Positions 36,510-47,195 of a DNA stretch of 64,000 nucleotides are shown in pieces. Both the position numbers and the translations under genes were made by a program. Below the pieces are notes generated by a model, which was not told the origin of the DNA, ran no database searches, and worked only from the letters and a program-made list of their open reading frames with translations. Location: positions 119,053,454 to 119,117,453 of the forward strand of contig OV884009.1 of assembly GCA_930367205.1 (NCBI GenBank), written 5' to 3'. Each line of letters begins with the position of its first letter. The first letter of the stretch is position 1. Source of the stretch: Acanthosoma haemorrhoidale. Its lineage: Eukaryota > Arthropoda > Insecta > Hemiptera > Acanthosomatidae.

Positions 36510-37942
36510 TTATTGGGTAGAGGGTACATCAGCGGTGTATAGGTTATAGAGGATGGGACCCAGGATGCTGCCCTGTGGAACTCCTGCTTTTATCGGACAG
36601 TAGTTCTATTCTAAACCACAGTGGACTTGGAAGAAGTGGTTTAAAAGGTAGGAGTTTAGGATTAGGAAAAGGGTCTGTGGTAAATATCTTTTGAGCCTGT
36701 AGAGCAAACCTGCGTGCCAAACCCTGTCAAAAGCTTGAGCTATGTCCAGAAATGCAGCAGTGCAATACTGTTTGGATTCAAGGGCTGAGGAAATGTGATC
36801 AACAACGTGAAGGCCTTGTTGAGTAGTGGAATGTTGTTGACGGAAGCCAAACTGGTGTATAGGAAGAAGGTTATTGGATTCGACAATTGGAAGTAGACGT
36901 TTTAAGAGGGGTTTCTCAAATATTTTTGAGAGGATAGGGAGTAGGCTAATTGGACGGTAAGATGAGGAGTCGTTGGGTGGTTTTCCGGGTTTGTCGAATA
37001 GGAGAATAATGGAATGTTTCCAGAGGAGAAGAAAGTGCGTCGTTCGGATAATGCAATTATAGATATAGGTTAGGAAGATTATGGCTTTAGGAGGAAGTTG
37101 TTTGAGAATTTGAGGAGTAAGAAGATCACATCCAGGGGATTTTCGGTAAGGTAAGTTTTTCAGAAGGTATTTGACCTCAGAGGGGTTAACGGCTTTTGGT
37201 TGAAGTGTAGATGAAGTGAGGAAGTCTTCAACAGTTGTACTATGAGTATGGTTTTGATGAGAAAGGTGAGGTGTGAAAATATGGGTAAGAGGCAGTGCTA
37301 ATTCCGCCGCCCTCTCGCTATCCGAAGCCGTCCAGGACCCATCATCACGACGGAATGGGTGTGAAACAGGATGATACTTTAGGATTTTTTTTGTTACATT
37401 CCACTGGGAGTTATCCCTGGTAGAAAGAGAGGAGAGTTCGGAATTGAAAGTGTGAGTGCAGGCAGCCAAGCACGTCCGCGTGTATTCGTGGATCTTGACC
37501 CCCAGTGTTGGTGCTTCACACTAAAGTCCCCACCCACAAGGAAACAATGTCCGATGGAGATTAGAAAAGGGATGAATTGGGAATCGGCAATGGATTTATT
37601 CGGAGGGCAGTACACTGATGCTAGAGTAAGGGAGAAAGTGATGGTGCTGATTGACACTGCAGTGGACTGAAGGAAATCATGTGATACCAAAGGAACTATG
37701 TGATGAGAAATGTAGTTATGAACAATGACAGCGGTACCTGCATGGGCTCTTCCATCTGGGTGATCAGCTCGATAAGTATGGTACTGTCGAACCATAAATG
37801 GTCGTTTACTCGTTATTCTTGTTTCAGTAATGAGAGCTACGTCAATGTTCTTGTCATGGAGTAGTGCTGTCAGTTCGTTAGTGTGGGTGCGAACACCATT
37901 CGCATTCCATATAAGAATGGATAAGGAGTCAGAAGGATCCAC
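36510..37942 (-). pseudogene. Jockey ORF2 fragments: endonuclease and partial RT
   Basis: The endonuclease half starts at the ATG at 37942: LIWNANGVRTHTNEL, ALITETRI, GGDFSVKHQHWGSR, NTRG. The catalytic C-terminal half of the endonuclease (the SDH box) is deleted, and sequence jumps out of frame near 37,465 to the pre-RT linker (FNSELSSLSTRDNSQWNVTKK). RT follows: RKSPGCDLLTPQIL, SSYRPISLLPILSKIFE, QFGFRQQHSTTQQ, AAFLDIAQAFDRVWHAGL (catalytic Asp present), then an in-frame TAG at 36608-36606 and AGVPQGSILGPILYNLY. It stops being RT at about 36,510. Confidence 0.8.
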
Positions 37943-39205
37943 TTATGGGTTTTGTTTAGCGGGGATAAAGTAGGAGACAAGATTTGTAAGAAGGGAAATG
38001 AGAGGGGTAATTAGGGTTCTGAACTCTGTAAGGAATGAGGTTAATAGGCTGGTGAGATCCGAAGAACTTGAAGGTGGAAGAATATGCGAGATGTGTGGCT
38101 GAGGATGGGATTCAGCTCGAGGGTTGATGGGATGAATGGAATGCTGGAAAATATGACCTTGCGAACAGGGAGTGGGCAGTGCCTGTGACTGCTCTCTGTT
38201 ACGAACGGTATCGGCAAAAGAGACAGAAGGCCTCAAATTTCTGGCTGGGCCGCTTCTTGTTACTAGCTTTTCTTTTTCTGGCTGACGAAGTTGTTCGGTC
38301 CTCGACTTCAGCGTTCTGTAAGCCTCGCAGTGCTTGTAGTTGGCCGGAAGGCCTTGCTGGCAAATCACGCATACCGCAGGTGATTTCAGGGCCTTTTTGC
38401 ACAATTCGCTTATGTGCTGCTCACTGCACTTTAAACACCTGGGAGGGTGGTGGCAGTAAGATTTTGTGTGCCCATATGCCTGACAATGCCTGGCACTGGA
38501 CGATATAGCGTTTGGGATACGGTTTTTCAACCTGTACCCTTGTGTAGTACAGGTTTGTTAGGTCGTTTATCTTCTCGAATCCAGGTGTCCTCTCGAGTTC
38601 GACAAAGAACGGTGGTAGGTTTGTTATTTGGCGAACTTTGTATCCGAGAGCTGAGAGTTCTTCTTCTATTTCGTCAGCTGGTGTGGTTGGGTGCAAATTT
38701 CTGATCACCACTCGGAGTGATCGTTCCTGCTTTAATTGGTAGGTGTGGAAATCGGCCTTAGTTTCTCCCAAGTATTTAACTATTGCTCGGTATGTGTCGG
38801 GAGTGTCCGGAGAAACTTTTGTGTCCCGGGACCGATTGAGGCAGGTGTATTTGCCTGTACCTACAATTTTATTCAATACAAGGGTACATAGTAATTTAAA
38901 GTTATTAATATTACGCAAGAATATAGCAGGCGGCTTGGGCTGTGTGGGTGTTTTGTTGACATCAATTTCATCAGTTTGAATATTTTTCAACGCCTCAAAG
39001 GTGTTAGAGGCGTGAAGAAAGGGGAAACTTCGACGGTGTCTTCTTTAGATGTGCTGGCCTATGGAGGTATCTCTTCCATGGAACTAGCTGCAGAGGAGGT
39101 TATTTGTACGTTCCTATTTGAACGTCTCGGTTTTCGCTTTACAGGCGATGGTGTCGGGGTTGGACCTAGTGACCTAGATCTTTTTTTTTTTCTATTTTGA
39201 GACAT
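37943..39205 (-). pseudogene. Jockey ORF1 (gag-like, CCHC knuckles)
   Basis: Starts at the ATG at 39205 (MSQNRKKKRSRSLGPT, a basic N-terminus). A stop at 39061-39059 and a frameshift near 39,000 follow. The frame is then open from 38990 through an RRM-like gag region (RVVIRNLHPTTPADEIEEEL, GYKVRQITNLPPFFVEL), shifts again near 38,500, and carries the knuckles CQAYGHTKSYC, CLKCSEQHISELC and CVICQQGLPANYKHC. It ends at 37943. The protein binds the element RNA in this clade. At least two frameshifts and one stop make it non-functional. Confidence 0.75.
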
Positions 39206-39266
39206 TAGTTGTTGATAAAATCTAATTTTATCATAACAACGGTTTTTCGTTAGTAAAAAAAATACG

Positions 39267-39345
39267 TAGCGCCGGTAGGATTCGAACTCACATCTTCCGA
39301 GTCACGGGTCTTGGCTCTAAGCCACCAGAGCGTTTGGCTCAGAGA
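39267..39345 (-). pseudogene. tRNA-like relic (tRNA pseudogene or SINE head)
   Basis: The minus strand has a good T arm and B box (GTGAGTTCGAATCCTAC), a 3' acceptor-like end CGGCGCTA, an A-box-like stretch (GGTGGCTTAGAGC) with a shortened D loop, and T8 about 5 nt downstream, which would serve as a Pol III terminator. The 5' acceptor strand that should pair with CGGCGCT is not found, and the anticodon arm pairs poorly, so it is not an intact tRNA. It lies just upstream of the jockey 5' end. Confidence 0.45.
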
Positions 39346-40839
39346 GCCTCTTGCTTGGTGTTATCTCTGATCCGTGAACGGCTAATGGCTAGGCGTTCAA
39401 TATGGCCGACTTCTCGGTCAGATTTCACTTTTATGCTTCCACACAAATGTAATAAGAGATTTACTCACGTCTTGAGGGCTCCCTCGTGGCCAGCCCACAT
39501 AAGTTGCCTGCTGGAACAATTTTATAGCTGAACTGTGGCCTATAAACTGTAGTACACAGTATTTGAAGGACGAGCAAAGTAGAGAGGAGTTTTAGAAAGT
39601 AGCGCATGCGCAAAAAAACTTATGAAGAAGAAGGGATTTTCTTTAATTTAATTTGAGGTTGTAATGTGTGACTTCATTAATATTTTAAAGTATTAATAAA
39701 AAAAGAGAGTTAATATGATTATTATGTCGGAGAATACCTGATCAGAGGCTCAGCAGTCGATTGTTCTATAAATTAATTATACTAATACATCAAACTGCAC
39801 ATGAACAAACGTTGCCTAATTACTTTTTATCACAACTAATCGTAAGGATGTCAAAATAATGATAACTTTACTATCCTGGAATTAAGTTCATAATGATTAA
39901 AAATTGTTTTTTTATTAGACTAATTAATTATTTGCAGTATGTACGTGTGCTTATATTTGAACATAAATGTCAAAAATATATATATTCTGTATAAAATTAA
40001 ATTTATCGATTAAAATAGCATATAACAGAATATTAAGATTTAAACATGACCAATGACGACTGATTTTCTGCCCGGATCTAAATAATTATTTTTCTGACTA
40101 TTGTGGTAAGGAACTTCTAAAAGGGTATATTGTGGAAAATGTCAAAAGTTCAAGGCGTGTGGTGCAAACGCCTTTCGTGGCTATACCAACGAGAGCACTT
40201 CCACATACAACTGGGATTAATCATTCACAGGAAACATCTTACTCCCCCTCCTAGCAAATCTGTCAAAACCATGTAGATCCGTGGACCAGCTACTTGATCT
40301 GATTATAAAGTAATCTAGCCTCCAACCCATTATTGCTCTCCTGGTAATGGTTTGTGGATTTGTTCATACCGTTTACGTCAGGCCGGCGCAACACTCGGCC
40401 CGTCACGTTAAATATTTCTACTGGACCTTTTGTTTCTCGTTGCATGCATACAAAAAATATTAAATAAATAAAAATTTTCATGTATCATTGTTATAATGCG
40501 CAAGAGCGACTACGAACTATAATATTCAGTTTTTTACTGTATTTTAGTATGTTTTCAGATAATATTTAAATAATTCAAATTAATAGAACATCTGAAGATT
40601 TTTTTCCATAGAAATTCTGAAATTTATTCAAGTGAGTATATTTTTACTATTGCAAGTAAAATTAAAAATTAGTAAGAATTTAATGAAATGTTAAATTGAC
40701 AAAAGTTATAAATTTTAAAGTGTCATGTGATTAGTATAAAGTGTAAAGTGTCGCTATTTGCATCAACTTTAAAAAAGTTATTAAATATTGGTATACTCGT
40801 ATTAAATTTACTTTAATCTAGCTCGGCAAACGATCTTTG
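39346..40839. other. AT-rich region without supported genes
   Basis: A more GC-rich patch at 39,350-39,540 may be the body of the adjacent tRNA-like repeat, and 40,130-40,440 is another such patch. I recognise no gene or element in either. The remainder is AT-rich. Confidence 0.4.
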
Positions 40840-41870
40840 GTTCATCATTACAACCATCTACCATTGTCAAAACAAGTTATTCTGTTATCATGTCGATAGC
40901 AAAGAAAATGAAAGCATTTTTGGACGGTGAAGTGGTGAAGGACAGTTACAAAAGATGTTTTTCCTATATGTCGTCGCATTGATGGCAGTTCATCTGAAAC
41001 AGTAGTAACTTCAAAGCATATTCTTTGGTATTTGATCAAAGTACAAATATCTCAACTTGTGATATTTATTTGCGGCCTGAATAATTAATTCCAAGTTAAA
41101 TGTTTAATTTTTTTAATTTAAAAGACTAGACTACTAGAAGAGAAGATGTTTTGCAGGCGATTGAATAATATTAAGGCAAAAATAGCTTAAATTTTGAGGC
41201 TCTCTCCGGATTAACAACAGATGGAGCACCTGCTTTGGTAGGTAAAAATAAGGAAACTGTAAAATCACTTATGGATAAGCTAGATTGAAGAGGAATTAAA
41301 ACCAATGATATTTTTATTGTTCACTGTTTGCTATATCAACAAAATTTATATTATCTATGAATGACGTTATGAAGGTAGTTATAAAGATAGTAAATTACAA
41401 TTGTTCCCATCCTCTTCAGCGGCAGCTACTCAAAGAATCCTTTAGCCAATTATCTTCTCAATAAGGTAATATCCTAAATTTTACCAATGTTAGATAGCTA
41501 TGTCATGGAAAATGTTTCAACAGATTTTTGTTTTACGGAAGGAAATAGATATATATATCAACGAGAAACAAGAATCTGTTCCGGTATTAAGTGATGATTG
41601 GTTGTTAGACCGGTGTTTTTTAGTAGATATAACAGATAAACTTAATTAGGTAAATAACGACCAGCAAGGGTGAGATAATTTAATAATCGATGGTTGTAAT
41701 TTCATCAAAACTTTTAATAAGAAATTATTGTTATTTGAGTAGCAAAGAAATTAATAATGATCAACATTTTTCCCTGTCAAATAACTTTCTAAAAAGTTTC
41801 TATCTAAGGATTTCTCGAAATATGCTAATGAAATAAAGAAACTTATAACTGTATCTCATAGTTGTTTCTC
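40840..41870 (+). pseudogene. hAT-type (ZBED/GTF2IRD2-like) transposase relic
   Basis: Collinear scraps of one transposase in shifting frames: KTSYSVIMSIAKKMKAFL, SLVFDQSTNIST (the DEST-like catalytic region, with Asp kept), GLTTDGAPALVGKN (the canonical TDGAPAMVG), DIFIVHCLLYQQN (the HCIIHQQ motif), MNDVMKVVIKIVNYN, then VDITDKLN and FIKTFNKKLLLFE, matching the late FLxDIxxxLNxLN and AFxxKLxLW motifs. Stops and frameshifts occur throughout, and a gap follows the first motif. The order and wording match the hAT transposases from which vertebrate ZBED5-like genes derive. Terminal inverted repeats were not found. Confidence 0.65.
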
Positions 41871-43044
41871 AGGAGTAGCAAAATATGATAAAAATGTTTG
41901 AAATAGTTTCATGCCCATTTCTTGTTGACGTGAACAGTGTTCTCTAAATTGTGCACTGAGCGTCTGGGGCTCTAGCGTTCTTGGTACGCTTCCACTGGTT
42001 CGTATCCGGTGACGTGGCTGAGGAGGTGCGTGTGGGACTTCCTGAGTCTCCGCTTCCTCTTTTGCATGCGGGGGAGGTGACAACAATGTGTATTTAGGAG
42101 GTCTCTGGACTATTTGTAAATACTGTATGAATGAGTGAGTGAATGAATAATCGTAAATACACTATGAATGAGAACATTATCTCATTACTTATTTCCCAAT
42201 AAGGCAGATTGTAATTTTATCACAATAATGAGTTTCAATTGTTATATAAAATGGGCAAATGGAGTTAATTGAGTTAAGTGCAACAATACATTAAAACACA
42301 TTTTAGCGTCCACACCAAAAATTAATTGTTATAATACTTATATTACATCCGAAATATATTCCAACTTAAGATATTTTCCACGAGTCCTTTTGGGTCCAGA
42401 TATGTTAGTGAAAGATTATTTTCGAAAAATTATCTGTTTTATTATATTATTTTATCTATCCGGATAATCAGTTGATGTAGGTAATGTTTTTCCTCTGAAC
42501 AAATATATACATATACATATGAGTATATTATGTATGTTCCCCAGGAGAGGAATCAAGAAAAGGCATAAGCAAAACACAAGATTTATTGAAAGGTTTATCA
42601 TTGGATAATTTTTCCATAAAACCATTCAACAGAGGTGTAACACATTTGTGGAATTGTATCGGTTTATGTCAACAAAACCGATTTTTTTCAGCCCATTATT
42701 TGAGGTTTTTTGAAAAGGCAGCAACGATATTCTATTCATTTTCCGCAAAAACCTGGGCATTTGGTATATTTTTTAACTTGGGAATTCTTGTCTTTGAACA
42801 AACAGAATAGTAAGGCGTTGAACATTGGATCCCTGCCATGCCAAGAAAGGTGTTTGATTTATAAATCTTGTTCACAATGACATTGGCATTATGAAACACA
42901 AATTTACTGAACGAGTCAGTCAGCTTGTTTTTTTTGAGGATGGTAAATACATGATGCCTCTAACAGCTTGATATCGTGGTAGGTGCAACTGAACCCTAAG
43001 GTTGAGAGAAGCTTCACAAGATATTTAGAACCATACTGTCGGGT
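41871..43044. other. Region without supported genes
   Basis: Contains a GC-richer patch at 41,930-42,080 (a 76-codon minus-strand frame with a Pro/His-rich start; no family recognised), a TGAATGAGTGAGTGAATGAA short repeat near 42,127, and a 74-codon plus-strand frame at 42,586-42,810 of unknown identity. None has enough support to call a gene. Confidence 0.4.
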
Positions 43045-43175
43045 GTAGGAGGACGCCCGCCGGGGGGTTAGGGCCACTTCGACGCGGCCGCTGCCCGGGG
43101 GGCGTCAAGAAAGAGATATAATTGATTAACCTGTGGTCTTTGACCTTTGCTGCCGGCCTAGTCGGCGGGCAGCTT
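43045..43175. other. Pair of GC-rich hairpins
   Basis: In an AT-rich background, GACGCCCGCCGGG (43052-43064) pairs with CCCGGGGGGCGTC (43094-43106), 12 of 13 positions, around a 29-nt GC-rich loop containing GCGGCCGC. About 45 bp further on, TGCCGGCC and GGCGGGCA (43152-43172) form a second short hairpin. They sit next to copy 2 of the hairpin-bearing dispersed repeat and may be part of the same element. Function unknown. Confidence 0.6.
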
Positions 43176-43177
43176 TA

Positions 43178-43392
43178 TTCATATTGATCTAACTCTATAA
43201 CGTCTTAAAAGGTGTGCCCCGATAGTCCAATATTTTCAGGAGAAGAGGAACAGGGTAGGTATTATAGGTAGTTTATGTGGTCTTGGAATGACCCAAATTC
43301 ACACTCGGTATCTAAGGGTAGGCGAAAACTGTCCGAGTCGAAAGGCGAGTGTGAACCGGAGAGAAGCAGACTGGATCACCGGGGGAGACGCT
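43178..43392 (-). repeat. Unnamed dispersed repeat with conserved hairpin, copy 2
   Basis: Reverse-complement homologue of 31,567-31,773. The hairpin is kept as TTCACACTCG (43298-43307) with CGAGTGTGAA (43346-43355) around a 38-nt loop, although the stem boundary is shifted by about two positions relative to copy 1. On the minus strand an AATAAA follows the repeat before the GC-rich hairpins. Confidence 0.7.
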
Positions 43393-43612
43393 ACTAGGTA
43401 AATTTTGTAGGGCCCCAGAAACTGTCGTCCACATGGAAGGGCTCCCTTCCAAGGTTGAGCTAGTTTTAGCGAGACGAAGGCAGAGAATCTCACTAGAAAG
43501 GTGTGGGGTCTGACAACGACGGACTAAAACATAGCGAGGTTAGGAAAGAGAGGTCCAGAGGTAGTTGAATAAAAAAGCCATGGTTCGAGTAGAGCAGCAA
43601 GCGCCAGTGCAA

Positions 43613-43680
43613 AGAGAGAGAGAGAGAGCAGTGTTCACTTCAGGTGCCGGGTTCCGAATGAATTTTTTTTTTTTTTTTTT
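43613..43680. repeat. GA microsatellite and T18 run
   Basis: An (AG)8 tract at 43613-43628 and 18 consecutive T at 43663-43680. The T run may be the poly(A) tail of a minus-strand retroposed copy, but I cannot identify its body. Confidence 0.6.
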
Positions 43681-44049
43681 CTAAACCCCTTGAACTTAAT
43701 ACAATATGTGAAAAATCAACAAAATAAATGAACAAGAATTGACAGTTTCCTCTTCATTCTGCTATGCACAGATGCATTTGAAGGAGGTTGGGTTACATAA
43801 ATTAGATTTGAGGTTAAAAGTTATAACATGAATACAATTCTAGGTGATGGGGCTCACCTTCAGTTTGATCCAAATGAATAGAAAAAACCTCCAAATTTCA
43901 GCCTAATATAGGCAGGCCGGGCTACTCCTGCGCCCTCTAGTGAGCTTCAGCTGCGCCGTGCACTAGTTCCCCCTCTCTTAACTGACGGGTTTTATTATTA
44001 AAATATGGAACGTAGACCGGTGATTTCTGGTCCATGAAAAGGGGAAATT

Positions 44050-44945
44050 CTATTTATTCGTGGTGAAGAAATTGGTACAACATATACTTTTCGGAAGCAT
44101 TGTCGCAAGTCCAATCCGATGAGGAGATATAAAGGATCTTGGCCATGCAGTACTTACCACTGCATGTGAAATAGCCATAACTTCCCTCTTGACAGATTCA
44201 GAAGCTCTACTCTTTTTGGGCATCATAATATTCTGCAGGAGTGGTGTCAGGGATTGTGAGATCTCATCTTCAACTTTCTTCAATAAGCCCAATTTGGTGA
44301 ATGTCTCAGTTTCGTAAACTTTGGATTTCAAGTCATCTTTTATTTTAGCTGCAGCAGCTTCTATAACTTAAAGTCACTCGTCTTGTGGATTTTTCCTTCT
44401 ACACTCATGGCACTCCTGCGTCAAAACTTGGTATCCTGTGTTCCAGAAACAGATTGTGGGTTTTTTATTCTTTTGTGTGTTCACAATTATATTGTCTCCC
44501 TATTTTTTACAAGCGTTGAATGCCTTTTAACTTGGGACTTCCCTTTTGAAATCCTTAAGAATTTCAGAAATCGTGAATTGACACTGATTTTTCTGCGTTA
44601 TAATTGCAAACAAAATCAAAGCAAGTGCTAACTTCGTCAGCTTCTGGACGGTTACTGGGTCGTGAAGACGGCAATTTGGCAAAGTAACTTTTGCTACAAG
44701 ATTTGTGGTACCTGGCCTCTGCTGCCACAAGATCATGAGCAAGACTTACACAGTCTATCACATTTTCTCCTCTATTTCGGGGTCACAGTGATGAGAGAAT
44801 TCTTGATAGGCCTCTCTTATCCCTTATCGCATAGGATTTGTTTGCTGTTTTATCAGAAATTCTTTGGTTGCATTCTTCCCACATATCCGACAGTTTCTCT
44901 TAAAACCAAACCTATTATCTCGCTGGTATACTTGTCTTCTACCTT
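44050..44945 (-). pseudogene. Decayed transposon-associated protein (YHKxC / PRSFISP family)
   Basis: Minus-strand frames join into one decayed protein. It has an N-terminal Cys motif (CRICGKNATKEFLIKQQ), REAYQEFSHHCDPEIEEKM, DLVAAEARYHKSCSKSYF, then (after a frameshift near 44,640) CQFTISEILKDFKRE, KAFNACKK, NKKPTICFWN and IKDDLKSKVYE, ending in AISHAVVSTAWPRSFISP. From memory, the YHKxC motif followed far downstream by a QAVVSAARPRSFISPxxxGLG block marks an uncharacterised multi-copy family in many invertebrates that behaves like a mobile-element gene. Its biochemical function is unknown to me. Several in-frame stops (for example near 44,527) show it is dead. Confidence 0.5.
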
Positions 44946-45889
44946 AGTGTTCCACAGTTAGTTGAACCCTGATATAATTTTTCCTGCATTTCTAATGAAC
45001 CTTTCCTGAAACATGATCCTTCAGTTCTCTATATTTTCCATCTTTATATTATATGTTTTACTGCGTTCGATAAATGTGGCTATCTCTCGACAATTTACTG
45101 TCACATATTCTTGAAGAAACAAAGTCTCTAACAAAATAAAACATTTTGCCTCATCTATCTTACTGATCTTGACTTCCTCTCGGTCTCACAAAACACTTCG
45201 CTTTGCACAGTAACGACTTACTAAAGGTTAAATAACAAACCACATTAAATTAATTGGAAGAAAATAGAAATGTAAGTTACTAGAAAAACAAGCTAGGTTT
45301 TGGTCTGAAAAATGATTGCAACTGAAGATTAAAGATTGAAAGAGGAAGAAAGGAGGATTTTGTTTCTCTCTTATTTGGAATATTTAGTGAAAAACAACAA
45401 ACTCTTATGCAAAATTTTCAGTATTTATAATATAGGTACCCATTTTCTAGGTCAAGTGTTGCAGTAGTAAAGTTCAAACTTGTAGGTTCCTTTGCGGGGT
45501 CTAGTGAGCGTATGTCGGAAATTTCAGAACTCAGGATTTCTATGCTTTACCTCGATGAAACTAAAACAAATAGGTTACCACTAAATGCCAAGTTCAATGC
45601 TCTAAACCTTTCATTGGATGGTTTTTTTTTTTCATTTAGAACAGCCGTTTTCAAGTTAAAAATGACAATATAGGATTTTTTAACGAAAATTTGCAGATCA
45701 GTCGTTTTTCGACTGTCAATTTTGACTCTTTTGCCAAACCAAATTCAACTTTTGAGGTGCTCATTTCAGGCAAAATTTTATTCTCTGTAATTTATAAAAG
45801 AATAAAATTTTCACTAGGGTGCGCTGTTTAGAAGTTACAGGTCAAAAACTGAAAAATGTCCAAAAATTTATAGTGCCTCCCCTTGGCTC
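44946..45889. other. Region without supported genes
   Basis: AT-rich sequence. Nothing recognisable was found on either strand apart from a T-rich run near 45,622. Confidence 0.4.
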
Positions 45890-46435
45890 ACCACTTGGAA
45901 TGGAGCGAACTCGGGAAACTTAGGTTGCCAAATAAACCGATTAAAACCATTCCAGTTTTCCACCACTTTCTTCCAACTACGGTGCCCGAAAAGTTTGGGT
46001 TAACTGGCCTATTATACAATGGAGGACTTTCTTTTCAAATATTTGGAGGTCCCCTTCCTTGGCTTTGGTTGTTGCCCAGGTTTCCAATCCATATATGACG
46101 ACTGGGTGAATCAGTGTCTTATATAGAACAATCTTGGTATCAAGATAAAATAATACTCAAAATAAAGAAAAATACAGTACTTGGCAGGGATAATTCTTCT
46201 TTTCATTTACACTTATATCTGGTTTTTATTTGTTATCAGTGAACCAAGGTATGTAAACTCGGACTCCTGCTCATATTGATACTGATCAAAAGTAACCTTG
46301 GTTCGTAGGTGCTTGCGTTGCTGTTCTGATACTTGGTCTTACATTCATTTATGGCAAATCCTAATTGCCCAACAGCAGCCTCATGAGTCAGAAAAACCTC
46401 AGACACTACATACCACGAGTGTCAGTGTTGTATGC
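45890..46435 (-). pseudogene. RTE-type RT relic
   Basis: Minus-strand scraps in RT order: EVFLTHEAAVGQLGFAINE then CKTKYQN (the AxxxGLxINExKTKYM motif), VTFDQYQYEQESEFTYLGS with LITNKNQI (the FxYLGSxIxxxN motif), and LDTKIVLYKTLIHPVVIYG with LETWATTKAKEGDLQIFEKK (the thumb motif), ending at a TAG at 45979-45977. The last part aligns with the satellite monomer peptide (AKIRDYN ... PIILYGTET ... LEELLRIERRIL). Stops between motifs show long decay. Confidence 0.75.
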
Positions 46436-47195
46436 CAGGACTTGGATTGTCTATTAAAGCTTGTGCCGGAAGTTTGTATCCGTGAATAGTTCAAGAAGAG
46501 CTATCCAAGATTTAAGGATACAAAATTTGAAGACTAGATTAAACAAGAATTTCAGAAGGCTCATTTTATTTTATTTTCGCATTGTTTTTTTTATTTTATA
46601 AAAATCATGCATTGCATTTATTCTTTTTAATAAGTTTAATTATAGTGAATGCACTTACTGTCATGAACTTTTAGAGGCTTTAAATTTTTTTATTTAATAT
46701 TGTAGTACATTCATTTTATTTTTTCTCAATCTTAAATTTACTTTAAGGGCATGTCAACCACAATGGACACTAACACCTGAAATTTACTCCTTACAATTAT
46801 TTTATTTAAAAGTAAATTTCTACTGAATGCACTTAATTGAGTTATTTTTCGGAGCCTTTATTTAATTGAATTTTGAATAGCACTTTTTCTTAATTCATTT
46901 ATTTTATTTATCTCAATTGTAAATTGGCTTACTCTTTACAATTCATTTTATTGTTTTCTCTCATATTGCATTTTATTACTTTTGTAACCATGCAAAACTA
47001 CCTACTATAAATAAATGTGAAGAATAATCCTTAATCATTGTAATACACCAACTTGCTGTAAAAACAAATTATTCTTTAGTACAGATCTATCTAATTTATT
47101 TATCTAACTAGTATTGATAAAATGTGCTATATATTTGGATTGCACAATAGCTGTCATTTATTTATTTTATCAACCATGATTTATTTTTATGTTTC
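46436..47195. other. AT-rich region without supported genes
   Basis: T- and A-rich sequence with many TTTATTTTATTT-like runs. No coding or structural feature was seen. Confidence 0.4.

Larger units (their letters stand above)
36510..39262 (-). mobile_element. Jockey-clade LINE, 3' half missing
   Basis: Minus-strand non-LTR element with gag ORF1 (zinc knuckles), APE endonuclease and the N-terminal half of a jockey-type RT. It ends inside RT just after motif 4 (AGVPQGSILGPILYN); the YADD box, thumb, 3' UTR and tail are absent. Losing the 3' rather than the 5' end is the reverse of normal LINE truncation, so a later deletion or rearrangement is likely. The 5' end is set near 39,262 only because a tRNA-like relic starts just beyond. 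Confidence 0.8.

Noticed and set aside
38179..39200. Plus-strand open frames opposite the jockey gag
   Set aside because: Antisense shadows of ORF1.
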